A stretch of 20,088 nucleotides of DNA from Bacteroidota bacterium (GCA_023429265.1 JAEYVS010000003.1:1-20088), one strand, 5' to 3'; counted from the stretch's first letter, positions 8,149-16,159 are shown. The notes: generated from the letters alone by a model not told the origin. Made by a program: numbers and translations.

Positions 8149-10116
8149 TTACTTCACCAATAGCATCTTCTTTACCTCACTATATCCTTCAGCTTCGAGC
8201 CTGTAAAAATATACTCCGCTTGGATTCCCTGACGCATTCCAGCTGTATTCATAAGTACCACCCGAAAGTTTGGTATTTACCAGCTCTGCTACCTCTTTCC
8301 CAAGTACGTCATATATCTTCAATTTGACATTCCCCTTCACAGGAATCGAAAACTTGATCTTTGTATCAGGATTGAATGGATTCGGATAGTTCTGTAATAA
8401 TGAGAAATCTCCCGGTAGTTCATTACCCGTATTTCCCGCTGTCATCGGAGTAAAGTCCATTAATGGAAGCCTTATGTACGTCGGGTTTGCCGGGTTCATA
8501 TATATGGTGTTGCGTGCCTGTTTCAGTGAGGGCAGAACATACGGATTAGTTCTCAAAAACGGATCATCAGGTATGTTATCCAGGTTGGTTAGCACTACTC
8601 TTATCTTACTACCCGCACCAAATATGTGGGAGTGTGAAGTACCGTAAAAAGACAACTGCCTTATTACTCCCGGAGTTATGTTCCTCTCAGTAAAGTTTGC
8701 TCTCGTTACAATGTATGGTTCGTGACCGGGTTTGATTTCATATATCTGCAGGTTGAACTGCGCTATGGTGGTACTCGGCTTATAATGAATGTTTACAAAT
8801 GGTGTCCCTGCCATTTTAGTTTGATTCTGCAGGACATCGGTTTCGAAGACTATTTGTGTTTTTTCAAACTTAGATTTAAAAACTGAATCAGCAAATTCCC
8901 TGTTTACAGCTTCCAGCAATGTTAATGATGTATCTAAAATATTATTTGCAAAACCTACCGTATCAGGTGTTTGATTGCTTAATGAAAGTTTTAGCTTGTT
9001 GTCCGGCCAAAAATAAAATTTGACATCTTCTGTCCCTAATGGAGGCCATACATCTGAATGTGACCTTTCCCAGGTCCAGGCGTAATCCACTCTTGGGTAT
9101 TTACTTGATGCATATGTGTATTTCGGTGAATCAAGTACTCCGTTATTTGTATCGAGCAGCCAGTAATCCATCCATTTTGAAGAAAGATACTTATGATAAT
9201 CATCCTCTGGCTGAAAAAAATCCGCCCCGTGAGCATCGAATGTCCCAAAGTACATTTTATTGGGTACATTAATAAAAGGGATTGCCTCAATGAAAGGCTG
9301 TGTATTAAAGAATTTATCCTGCCATACTGTGCTGATCAAAACAGGGTTTGCATTTGAACCAACCTGCCCCATAAAATCACGGTTCTGTGGAATGTAATGA
9401 GCAAGGCTGTCGAATTTATCCGGAGTATCTGCGAGTATCCAGTTTCGGTATGCTTTAACCTGGTCGTTGTATCTTGCTATTGTCGTATCATAGCTCAGTG
9501 TCCATAATAATGTCATCTTGATGGAATTATTATACATCCAGTCCGTTGCAAATCTGGGATTAGTAACATCTGACACTATGCACCTTAGACTCGTACCGAA
9601 TAGAGATGCAGCCATTAAGGGGATTGTGCCTCCCTGTGAGCCGCCTATTGCGCCAACTCTCGTATCATTCACCATTGATAATCCTTTCACAAAATTCACT
9701 ACCTGGGCAAAATCATTCGCTTCAAGGCTGCTGATAAGATTAGATAAGCCTCCGGAAATTCCCTGCCCTCTCATACTGTAAACCATCGTAAAAAATCCGA
9801 ATTCTGCAAGCTCTTCTGCGTGATCCAGATCTTCATACTTTGATCCGCCGTAACCGTGGCAATAGATCAAAGCCGGCCAGCCGTTTGGAGGCGGTGGAGT
9901 TAAAGGATAAAAACGTGTACAATCAAGAAATGTCCCATCGCTCATCTGAAGCATAAAATCTATCCTGTTCACCTGGTGTATGGTATCTGAGGATGCAGGT
10001 GTGTACTTTGGTGTTTTATATTGGGAATATGCAGGGGTACCAATATAAAGGATTGATACTATGAAAACTATAGTGACTATACTGATTTTACCGGTAATAT
10101 TCTTCGCTTTCCCCAT
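8149..10116 (-). CDS. Secreted alpha/beta hydrolase (S15/CocE-like) with T9SS sorting domain
   Basis: A 655-residue exported hydrolase (numbering from the ATG at 10116). It has a basic N-terminus and hydrophobic signal peptide ending near TPAYSQ, then an alpha/beta-hydrolase core with an HGYGG oxyanion-type motif, the nucleophile elbow GGSQGG (S160), and a probable triad Asp267 (VWQDKF) and His296 (FDAHG). A jelly-roll-like beta region follows, as in X-Pro dipeptidyl-peptidase/CocE enzymes, and the last ~85 residues are a type A sorting domain (NYPNPFNP, then IYDVLGKEV and a lysine-rich end) that directs type IX secretion and surface attachment. Substrate is unknown: peptidase or esterase are both possible. 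A TTG at 10137 in the same frame would add seven residues; the ATG gives a more normal signal peptide. Confidence 0.88.
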   Translation of the reverse strand: MGKAKNITGKISIVTIVFIVSILYIGTPAYSQYKTPKYTPASSDTIHQVNRIDFMLQMSDGTFLDCTRFYPLTPPPPNGWPALIYCHGYGGSKYEDLDHAEELAEFGFFTMVYSMRGQGISGGLSNLISSLEANDFAQVVNFVKGLSMVNDTRVGAIGGSQGGTIPLMAASLFGTSLRCIVSDVTNPRFATDWMYNNSIKMTLLWTLSYDTTIARYNDQVKAYRNWILADTPDKFDSLAHYIPQNRDFMGQVGSNANPVLISTVWQDKFFNTQPFIEAIPFINVPNKMYFGTFDAHGADFFQPEDDYHKYLSSKWMDYWLLDTNNGVLDSPKYTYASSKYPRVDYAWTWERSHSDVWPPLGTEDVKFYFWPDNKLKLSLSNQTPDTVGFANNILDTSLTLLEAVNREFADSVFKSKFEKTQIVFETDVLQNQTKMAGTPFVNIHYKPSTTIAQFNLQIYEIKPGHEPYIVTRANFTERNITPGVIRQLSFYGTSHSHIFGAGSKIRVVLTNLDNIPDDPFLRTNPYVLPSLKQARNTIYMNPANPTYIRLPLMDFTPMTAGNTGNELPGDFSLLQNYPNPFNPDTKIKFSIPVKGNVKLKIYDVLGKEVAELVNTKLSGGTYEYSWNASGNPSGVYFYRLEAEGYSEVKKMLLVK

Positions 10117-10184
10117 AAATATGCTGAAATTCTTCAAAAATTGTATATTTTATTTAGTAACCCGTAATTTTATACATATTTTAT

Positions 10185-10201
10185 TGCAAAAAGAATGCCA
10201 A
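10185..10201 (-). promoter_or_regulatory. Sigma-54-like promoter upstream of the exported hydrolase
   Basis: On the minus strand the bases read TTGGCATTCTTTTTGCA. The GG and GC dinucleotides are separated by exactly ten bases, as required for the -24/-12 elements (consensus TGGCAC-N5-TTGCA), and only the C of the -24 box is changed. It points toward the hydrolase, with a predicted start site near 10174, about 58 bases before the ATG at 10116. No enhancer site was identified. A single motif of this kind can arise by chance, so this is a candidate. Confidence 0.45.
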
Positions 10202-10251
10202 CCCAAATACCTTTTAAGGAATTGAAACAAAAGCTCCCCCGAAGTGTATAA

Positions 10252-10283
10252 AACATTGAAATTAATTAACATAATTCAATGTT
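10252..10283. repeat. 9-bp inverted repeat in the divergent promoter region
   Basis: AACATTGAA (10252-10260) and TTCAATGTT (10275-10283) are perfect reverse complements separated by 14 AT-only or nearly AT-only bases. It lies 25 bases upstream of the preferred ATG (10309) of the secreted hypothetical gene. The arms and spacing suit a dimeric regulator site or an RNA hairpin in the leader. The second arm covers the alternative ATG at 10279, which argues against that start. Confidence 0.5.
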
Positions 10284-10308
10284 AAGGGTAACGAACCATA
10301 AAACCGGA

Positions 10309-10995
10309 ATGAAGAAGCTAACTCTTATAATTTTTATCTTATTTTTTGCGGGGTCTGCTAATGCTCAGAATCTCGAAGGCTATAATGGCTTCGATTTCGG
10401 AATGAGTAAGGATGCCGCCTATTTTATCTGTGACGTGAGGGATTATTTCGTTGATACGAATTTTACATACGATGCCGAAGCACAGATTCCCGCTTCACTT
10501 TCTTCAAGCTTTATATACTATCTCGACAGCATCGACATCAATGGAACTAGTATTCCTCTGGATGTGACATTATACTTTGACCCGTATAACGGCAATGAAC
10601 TTTTTAATATCGATGTCTCCATTAAAGCTCCTTCGCGTGACATTAATGAAGCAAAATCTTACTTTAATGTGCTTCTCACTGCAATGAAGGATAAATACGG
10701 AACATCTTACAATCACTCCACCGATCAGGATACATCTCGCATCGTAAATTCGCTATTCAGGAGAAAATTTGAAGTGTATGACTGGGATTTGGATAATGGA
10801 CGCGTAAGCCTCGAACACGACGTCTCCTCATTCTACGTTCTGGATGAAGACTATTACTACACCGATGAAGTGAAAGACTATGGATATCTTGAGGTTACCA
10901 TCTTTTATTTCGATACAGACAGGTTCTTCCGCTTCTCAAACTCTAAGAATAAGATCGAAGGTAAACCAAACGATGACTTGAAGCAAAAACTTTAA
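10309..10995 (+). CDS. Secreted protein of unknown function
   Basis: A 228-residue protein I do not recognise. From the ATG at 10309 it begins MKKLTLIIFILFFAGSANAQ, a textbook signal peptide with cleavage after ANA, so this start is preferred over the ATG at 10279, which would put ten polar residues in front. The mature protein is acidic and rich in Asp, Tyr and Phe, opens with EGYNGFDFGMSKDAA (a motif seen at the start of several small secreted proteins that track a following gene product's fold, but not diagnostic), and has alternating beta-type stretches. It has no cysteine pair, lipobox or T9SS tail, so it is probably periplasmic. It diverges from the hydrolase and is followed after 42 bases by a DUF5661 gene on the same strand. 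Confidence 0.75.
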   Translation: MKKLTLIIFILFFAGSANAQNLEGYNGFDFGMSKDAAYFICDVRDYFVDTNFTYDAEAQIPASLSSSFIYYLDSIDINGTSIPLDVTLYFDPYNGNELFNIDVSIKAPSRDINEAKSYFNVLLTAMKDKYGTSYNHSTDQDTSRIVNSLFRRKFEVYDWDLDNGRVSLEHDVSSFYVLDEDYYYTDEVKDYGYLEVTIFYFDTDRFFRFSNSKNKIEGKPNDDLKQKL

Positions 10996-11037
10996 TTTTA
11001 AAATCGCTATATTTAAATAATTCAAACTATAATAGAC

Positions 11038-11298
11038 ATGAGTGAGAAAAGAGAATTTTCCGTAGAAGAAGCAAAAGCCATTGGAGACAAAATAGGGGTC
11101 GATTGGGATTTGTATGACTTGGAGCAGTTCAGGCGCGGGCTTGAGGTGGAATTGGAGCACGGTACTCACGATCCTCAAACAAATGTGACAAATGACGACG
11201 AAATACTCACCGGCAAGATCGCTCTTGCTCATCTTAAGGAAATTAAAGACTATTACACCCGGCTGGACAAAATGGAAAGTGAAGCTGAAGAAGAGTAA
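11038..11298 (+). CDS. DUF5661 family small soluble protein
   Basis: An 86-residue acidic, helical protein. The pattern FSVEEAKAIGDKIGVDW, then an EQFRRGLEVELEHGTHDP segment, TNVTNDD, and GKIALAHLKEIKDYYTRL is that of the widespread DUF5661 family, whose function is unknown. The conserved E-HGTHD and LAHL-E---YY-RL blocks are complete, so the gene appears intact. The ATG at 11038 is the natural start; no Shine-Dalgarno is visible. It lies 42 bases after the secreted hypothetical gene and may be co-transcribed. Its stop is three bases from the stop of the converging DUF4406 gene. Confidence 0.85.
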   Translation: MSEKREFSVEEAKAIGDKIGVDWDLYDLEQFRRGLEVELEHGTHDPQTNVTNDDEILTGKIALAHLKEIKDYYTRLDKMESEAEEE

Positions 11299-11301
11299 TT
11301 G

Positions 11302-11646
11302 TCATTTCTTCAATGCTGTAGCTATTTCTTCGATGCTGTAATACACCGGTAGTCCTTTTCTCTTAAAGACTTCTACTTCCTCATCTGCTCCTTTTGAATC
11401 GCCTCCTATCCGAAGCACTGCATCACATTTATCCGCTAATGCCAGGGATATCGGCATCATCAGTTCACCATATTTATCTTCACCCAACGCTTTTATCACA
11501 GGCAGCGCGGCATTCACGCCGATTATCGGAGTGTGACCTTTTTTAAAAACTTCGTACGCGGCTGCATTCATTGCCGCGAGATTCTTCTCCCATAACTTCG
11601 GATCATCCGAACCTGATCTGTACGGACCCGATACCATTATGAACAT
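11302..11646 (-). CDS. DUF4406 family protein (nucleoside 2-deoxyribosyltransferase-like fold)
   Basis: A 114-residue soluble protein. It starts with MVSGPYRSG after three residues, has a central segment on purported substrate-side helices (NAAAYEVFKKGHTPIIG), an acidic-aliphatic strand DKCDAVLRIGGDSKGADEE, and ends with a KRKGLPVYYSIEE strand-helix. This layout, beginning with GPY and ending with a G-DxExxxAxxxGxPVY pattern, matches DUF4406 and the related nucleoside 2-deoxyribosyltransferase superfamily. Catalytic activity is not established for DUF4406, and I do not claim a reaction. It follows the GNAT gene by eight bases on the same strand, so the two likely form an operon. A second in-frame ATG lies three codons in. 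Confidence 0.75.
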   Translation of the reverse strand: MFIMVSGPYRSGSDDPKLWEKNLAAMNAAAYEVFKKGHTPIIGVNAALPVIKALGEDKYGELMMPISLALADKCDAVLRIGGDSKGADEEVEVFKRKGLPVYYSIEEIATALKK

Positions 11647-11654
11647 TTTCTTTA

Positions 11655-12149
11655 TTAAAATTTCAGCTCGTAGCGCTGCTCTATTACTCTCTTTCCGAAA
11701 CGTTCGCTCTCTGTTTCCTCCGTAAGAATGAAACCTGCTCTAATGTAAAGCGATGCCGCCGCTTTGAGTTCGCTTGTCGTCCAGAGATAGCTGGATTCGA
11801 AGTTCATACCCTTAACCCATTCAACATATTCATCCATAAGTCTCTTTCCGAAACCCAGTCCCCTGTACTCCGGGTCTATTACAAAATATCTAAGCTGATT
11901 TGATTCTCCCCTGTCCATTCCAAGCATAAAGCCTGTCATCTTTTCTTCATCACTACATATCCATACTCTATCCCTCTTCGGATTGTACCCTTCAAAAAAT
12001 TCGATCAGTCCTTCCCTTACATAATCAATGAACCCCTCTCCATAGCCATATTCCTTTTCGTATATCTCCCTATGAAGTCGGACGACACCGTCTATGTGTT
12101 CCCTTCGGAATCCGTGAGTGATTTTTATCTGCTCGGGAGAGTTTTTCAT
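11655..12149 (-). CDS. GNAT family N-acetyltransferase
   Basis: A 164-residue single-domain acetyltransferase. The acetyl-CoA-binding motif A is clear: VIDPEYRGLGFGKRL with R96, G97, G99 and G101. The N-terminal part (HREIYEKEYGYGEGF), the KRDRVWIC strand, the LWTTSELKAAASLYIRAGF segment and the final FGKRVIEQRYEL closely follow the GNAT half of MarR-GNAT bifunctional regulators, but no MarR domain is attached. The acceptor substrate cannot be told from sequence. It is the first gene of a two-gene unit with the DUF4406 gene. The start ATG is preceded by an AT-rich leader with no Shine-Dalgarno; a 20-bp palindrome lies 65 bases upstream. Confidence 0.88.
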   Translation of the reverse strand: MKNSPEQIKITHGFRREHIDGVVRLHREIYEKEYGYGEGFIDYVREGLIEFFEGYNPKRDRVWICSDEEKMTGFMLGMDRGESNQLRYFVIDPEYRGLGFGKRLMDEYVEWVKGMNFESSYLWTTSELKAAASLYIRAGFILTEETESERFGKRVIEQRYELKF

Positions 12150-12214
12150 TTTTGAAATTAACTTATTAATACAAAATTTTTCATTCCATAAATTATCATA
12201 AAATTTTTTCTTCT

Positions 12215-12234
12215 GATTTTATTTAAATAAAATC
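12215..12234. repeat. Perfect 20-bp AT-rich palindrome
   Basis: GATTTTATTTAAATAAAATC is identical to its reverse complement over all 20 bases, with no spacer. It lies 65 bases upstream of the GNAT start and about 300 upstream of uvrA. It could be an operator for a dimeric repressor, or a weak terminator-like hairpin; with no loop, the operator reading is a little better. No regulator gene sits next to it. Confidence 0.6.
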
Positions 12235-12517
12235 GGACGCCATTAATGATATTATTGAAATGCCATATACATATTGTAGGGAGTGCCATGCAGCGCTGTG
12301 ATAGATATTATTGCGAACTCTATAGATGTTACCTGTACCATACTCATAGCATTTGCTGGTGTAGTCCTTACCCATTTTAAATTGATCAACACATTGCTGC
12401 AAATATTGCCTCATTCACAGTCACACCAATGGAAAGTTTTTCCTGCATTTTGATGAATTTCTGGATTGTAAAACCAAACCCGAAATGTTAATTTCAAGGT
12501 TTAGCATATTCAGTGAC

Positions 12518-12526
12518 AGGAAAAGG
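12518..12526 (+). promoter_or_regulatory. Ribosome binding site supporting the TTG start of uvrA
   Basis: AGGAAAAGG ends six bases before the TTG at 12533. No ATG is available before the conserved KIVVKGARVHNLKN start of UvrA, so this purine-rich site decides for the TTG. Confidence 0.6.
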
Positions 12527-12532
12527 TAAAAT

Positions 12533-15373
12533 TTGGATAAGATAGTCGTAAAAGGCGCAAGGGTACATAATCTTAAGAACATCGATGTAGAATTTCCCCG
12601 GGACTCGCTTATTGTATTCACAGGGCTCTCCGGCTCCGGTAAGTCCTCGCTGGCTTTCGATACCATCTATGCAGAAGGTCAGAGACGCTTTATGGAGACT
12701 CTCTCCGCGTATGCAAGGCAGTTCATCGGAGGAATCGAGAGACCGGACGTCGACAAGATCGAAGGGCTTTCCCCCGCAATCTCAATAGAGCAGAAGACGA
12801 TATCCCACAACCCCCGTTCAACAGTGGGAACTGTTACGGAGATCTATGATTTCTTCAGGCTTCTTTTCGCGAGGTGCGGAACTCAATACTCCCCCGACAC
12901 CGGAAAAGCCGTTACACGCCAGACGCTCGATCAGATCATAGACCATATCTACAATTCCAAACCTAACGCCAAGCTGTTGATACTCGCCCCGGTCATAAAA
13001 GGCAGGAAGGGGCATTACAGGGAGCTTTTCGAGGAGATAAGCTCCGACGGCTTCACGCGGGTGCGTGTGGACGGAGAAATGGTGGAGATCGTTCCTAAAA
13101 TGCAGGTGGCGAGATTTAAAATTCACGATATCGAGATCGTGGTGGACCGGGTCCAGGTAAACGCGAAATCAAAATCCAGGATATACGATTCGCTCGAGAC
13201 CGCACTGAGATATGGCGATGGAATAGTTATAATCAATGATGAGAAAGAGGACAAGCTTTACAATGAGAAGCTTTCCGATCCGGAAACGGGCAGAAGTTTC
13301 GCGGAGCCTGCACCGAATTCTTTCTCTTTCAATTCACCGTACGGATGGTGTAATAACTGCTACGGACTGGGCGAGAAGACCGAGATCGATGTATCAAAGA
13401 TCTTCCCGGATAAGTCGATGACAGTGGCAAAAGGAGGGATCTCTCCCCTAGGAAAACCCAAGCCCAGCTGGCTTTCATCCATAATCATCGGTGTCATAGA
13501 GAATCACGGGTTTGACATCGATACCCCTATCGAGAAGTTTTCGGATGATCTAATGGATGATCTGCTATTCGGGACAAAAGGAAAGATCAAGTACAAATAT
13601 AAGAGCTCGACCGGAAAATCCGGAATGTACAATCACAAGTTCAACGGGCTGATAAATTACATTACACACTTCGAGCAGGAATCGACATCGGAGCACATCA
13701 GGAACTGGGCCGAAAGCTTTATGACAATTAAGACCTGCCCCATCTGTAATGGCGGAAGATTAAAGGAAGATGCCCTCTGGGTAAAGATTGACGGAAAGAA
13801 CGTTCACGACATCTCAAAAATGACAATAAGCGACTGCCGGGCGTTTTTTGAGACTCTGGAATTCACTGACAACAAGAAGATCATTGCCGAACAGATATTG
13901 AAGGAGATCAAGACTCGTCTTGATTTCCTGTTAAACGTTGGGCTTGATTATCTTTCACTGGACAGGAGCGCAAAAACCCTTTCCGGTGGAGAAGCGCAGA
14001 GGATAAGGCTTGCGACCCAGATAGGATCACAGCTCACGGGAGTATTATATATCCTGGATGAACCATCGATAGGGCTTCACCAGAGAGATAATATCAAGCT
14101 CATCACTTCCTTAAAAAATTTACGCGACCTTGGAAATTCGATCATTGTCGTAGAACACGACAGGGAGATGATAGAAGCTTCCGATTTTGTTGTCGACCTG
14201 GGACCAAAGGCAGGAGAACACGGAGGTGAAATCGTTTCCCTGGGACCCCCTCTAAGTCTCAATGGAGCCTCAATAACTGCTGAGTATCTCTCCGGTAAAA
14301 AGAAAATTCATACTCCGGAGAAAAGACGGGAAGGAAATGGAAACTTCCTCACCCTGAAGGGGGCGACCGGGAATAACCTGAAGAATGTCAATCTAAGGAT
14401 CCCTCTTGGGAAATTCATTACGATCACAGGGGTCAGCGGATCGGGTAAATCCACGCTGATAAACGAAACCCTGTATAAAATACTTTCGAGAAAATTTTAC
14501 AAATCTCCCGAGAATCCGCTGCCATATAAGTCTATCGAAGGGTTTTCAAAGAAATTAGCCAACAGGACAGAGAGGATACTCGACAAAGTCATCGAGATAG
14601 ACCAATCCCCCATCGGGCGAACTCCCCGGAGCAATCCCGCGACATACACCGGGTTATTCACCCACATAAGGGATCTATTCGCGGCGCTGCCAGAATCAAA
14701 GATCAGGGGATACAAGATAGGCAGGTTCTCCTTTAACGTAAAAGGTGGAAGGTGCGACGCATGTGAAGGAGCAGGCCTGAAAAAAATAGAAATGAACTTC
14801 CTTCCAAACGTGTATGTAAAGTGTGATGTATGCGAAGGAAGACGATATAACCGCGAGACCCTTGAGATAAAATATAAAGGTAAATCAATCTCAGACGTAC
14901 TGGAAATGACAGTTGAGGAAGCTGTTGAATTCTTTAAGCATATCCCATCACTCAGCAGGAAGCTTGGAACGCTTCACGATGTAGGATTAGGCTACATAAG
15001 ATTGGGGCAGCAGGCGACTACCTTATCCGGCGGAGAAGCGCAGAGAGTAAAGCTTTCCTCCGAGCTTTCCAAGATTCAAACCGGGAAGACAATATACATT
15101 CTGGACGAACCTACTACCGGCCTGCATTTCGAGGACATCAATATGCTGCTCGACGTGCTGAATAAGCTGGTAGACAAAGGTAATTCAGTGATTGTGATAG
15201 AGCATAACCTAGACGTGATCAAAGCTGCTGACTGGGTAATAGACCTGGGTCCTGAAGGCGGCTCCGGCGGCGGTGAGATCATAGCCGAAGGTACACCCGA
15301 AGACCTTATCACTAAATATCTTGACAAAAGCTATACCGCGCAGTTTTTAAAGGAAGAGATGAACAGGAAGTGA
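12533..15373 (+). CDS. uvrA: Excinuclease ABC subunit UvrA (canonical type)
   Basis: A 946-residue DNA-damage recognition ATPase of nucleotide excision repair; it loads UvrB on lesions. Two ABC modules are complete: Walker A at G31-S39 and G633-T641, signatures LSGGEAQR in both halves, and Walker B regions ILDEPSIGLH and ILDEPTTGLH. Zinc modules are intact: C273/C276 with C402/C405, and C741/C744 with C764/C767. Length is that of typical UvrA (about 940). The late segment TGKTIYILDEPTTGLHFEDI is closest to the form I know from most bacterial phyla, unlike the second uvrA in this window. The start is TTG with a good ribosome site. It ends four bases before a hairpin terminator and converges with sodA. 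Confidence 0.95.
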   Translation: MDKIVVKGARVHNLKNIDVEFPRDSLIVFTGLSGSGKSSLAFDTIYAEGQRRFMETLSAYARQFIGGIERPDVDKIEGLSPAISIEQKTISHNPRSTVGTVTEIYDFFRLLFARCGTQYSPDTGKAVTRQTLDQIIDHIYNSKPNAKLLILAPVIKGRKGHYRELFEEISSDGFTRVRVDGEMVEIVPKMQVARFKIHDIEIVVDRVQVNAKSKSRIYDSLETALRYGDGIVIINDEKEDKLYNEKLSDPETGRSFAEPAPNSFSFNSPYGWCNNCYGLGEKTEIDVSKIFPDKSMTVAKGGISPLGKPKPSWLSSIIIGVIENHGFDIDTPIEKFSDDLMDDLLFGTKGKIKYKYKSSTGKSGMYNHKFNGLINYITHFEQESTSEHIRNWAESFMTIKTCPICNGGRLKEDALWVKIDGKNVHDISKMTISDCRAFFETLEFTDNKKIIAEQILKEIKTRLDFLLNVGLDYLSLDRSAKTLSGGEAQRIRLATQIGSQLTGVLYILDEPSIGLHQRDNIKLITSLKNLRDLGNSIIVVEHDREMIEASDFVVDLGPKAGEHGGEIVSLGPPLSLNGASITAEYLSGKKKIHTPEKRREGNGNFLTLKGATGNNLKNVNLRIPLGKFITITGVSGSGKSTLINETLYKILSRKFYKSPENPLPYKSIEGFSKKLANRTERILDKVIEIDQSPIGRTPRSNPATYTGLFTHIRDLFAALPESKIRGYKIGRFSFNVKGGRCDACEGAGLKKIEMNFLPNVYVKCDVCEGRRYNRETLEIKYKGKSISDVLEMTVEEAVEFFKHIPSLSRKLGTLHDVGLGYIRLGQQATTLSGGEAQRVKLSSELSKIQTGKTIYILDEPTTGLHFEDINMLLDVLNKLVDKGNSVIVIEHNLDVIKAADWVIDLGPEGGSGGGEIIAEGTPEDLITKYLDKSYTAQFLKEEMNRK

Positions 15374-15376
15374 TAC

Positions 15377-15420
15377 AAAAAAAACGTTCCCAAACAGGAG
15401 TTTGGGAACGAGAGATTTTT
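15377..15420. terminator. Bidirectional intrinsic terminator between uvrA and sodA
   Basis: A perfect 10-bp stem, CGTTCCCAAA (15385-15394) with TTTGGGAACG (15401-15410), encloses a 6-base loop. On the minus strand it is followed by eight U residues (A-run at 15377-15384), making a strong terminator for sodA. On the plus strand the U-run (15416-15420) is shorter and five bases away, so it should stop uvrA transcripts less efficiently. Confidence 0.9.
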
Positions 15421-15446
15421 ACAGATTTCTCTAAAATTTCAGCAGA

Positions 15447-16058
15447 TTATTTTTTAGCTGATGAGTAATTATTTGCAACTTCATCCCAATTCACTACATT
15501 CCAGAAAGCGGAAAGGTAATCAGGGCGTTTATTCTGATACTTCAAGTAATAGGCGTGTTCCCATACGTCACAACCGAGAATGGGAGTGCCTTTTTCATCA
15601 GCGATGTCCATCATCGGACTGTCCTGGTTTGGTGTAGAGGTCACCGCAAGCGAGCCGTCATCCTTTACAATAAGCCAAGCCCAGCCTGAACCGAACCTTG
15701 TCGCCCCGGCATCTTCAAACTTCTTTTTGAAATCATCCAATGAACCAAATGCGCTATTGATAGCGTCACCAAGCTCCCCGGAAGGATCTCCGCCGCCGTC
15801 TTTTTTCATCCATTTCCAGAATAGACTGTGATTATAGTGTCCGCCGCCATTGTTTCTCACGGCTGCGGGATACTTTGAAATGGTTTTTATTATTTCTTCG
15901 ATAGGAAGATTCGCGGCGTCAGTGCCTTCGACCGCAGCGTTTAATTTATCTACATAAGCCTTGTGGTGCTTGTCGTGGTGTATTTCCATCGTTTGTGCAT
16001 CAATTGTTGGCTCTAACGCGTCATTGGGGTACGGGAGTGGGGGTAATTCGAAAGCCAT
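15447..16058 (-). CDS. sodA: Superoxide dismutase, manganese-type (Fe/Mn family)
   Basis: A 203-residue enzyme that converts superoxide to oxygen and hydrogen peroxide in the cytoplasm. Metal ligands are all present: H27, H77 (in GGGHYNHSLFW), D164 and H168 (in DVWEHAYY). Gly73 together with Gln145 in NQDSP is the pattern of Mn enzymes; Fe enzymes carry the glutamine in the earlier position instead. Metal preference from sequence is not absolute, and cambialistic enzymes exist. There is no signal peptide. GAGAGG lies upstream of the ATG. The gene is monocistronic: it ends 37 bases before a strong hairpin terminator and starts about 100 bases after the previous gene on its strand. An inverted repeat surrounds its ribosome site. 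Confidence 0.95.
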   Translation of the reverse strand: MAFELPPLPYPNDALEPTIDAQTMEIHHDKHHKAYVDKLNAAVEGTDAANLPIEEIIKTISKYPAAVRNNGGGHYNHSLFWKWMKKDGGGDPSGELGDAINSAFGSLDDFKKKFEDAGATRFGSGWAWLIVKDDGSLAVTSTPNQDSPMMDIADEKGTPILGCDVWEHAYYLKYQNKRPDYLSAFWNVVNWDEVANNYSSAKK

Positions 16059-16059
16059 T

Positions 16060-16106
16060 TTACTATCCTCTCTTTGCTTTTTGTTTCATAAAATGAAAGA
16101 TAGTAA
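16060..16106 (-). repeat. Nested inverted repeats in the sodA leader
   Basis: Read on the minus strand, TTACTATC (16106-16099) can pair with GATAGTAA (16067-16060), which ends one base before the sodA ATG. Inside, TTTCAT and ATGAAA form a 6-bp stem with a 3-base loop. The outer stem would bury part of the GAGAGGA ribosome site. This may be a leader structure that tunes translation, or an operator; both are inference. Confidence 0.4.
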
Positions 16107-16159
16107 TGATAAGAATTAACTTCTATGCAATTTGGAGAAAAGGGGGTAAGAGTTTGTTT

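Larger units (their letters stand above)
12150..12532. other. 383-base gap between GNAT and uvrA genes
   Basis: This gap separates divergent genes (GNAT on minus, uvrA on plus) and should hold both promoters. It contains the 20-bp palindrome at 12215-12234 and a purine-rich uvrA ribosome site at 12518-12526. A 63-codon minus-strand frame (12223-12414) has no ribosome site and no recognisable product, so it is not called. I found no tRNA, no SOS-type box and no clear Bacteroidota TAnnTTTG promoter element here. Confidence 0.6.

Noticed and set aside
11028..11033. TATAAT just upstream of the DUF5661 gene as a -10 promoter box
   Set aside because: It lies only four bases before the ATG and would require a leaderless transcript; Bacteroidota-like promoters use a different -7 element, and no -35 or -33 element was found.
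12223..12414. 63-codon minus-strand frame in the gap before uvrA, as a small gene
   Set aside because: Two in-frame stops lie within nine bases before its ATG, there is no ribosome site, the product matches nothing I know, and it ends inside the palindrome. A decayed or very small gene cannot be excluded.
12150..12532. SOS (LexA) box upstream of uvrA
   Set aside because: No CTGT-N8-ACAG-type or GAAC-N4-GTTC-type site was seen in this gap.
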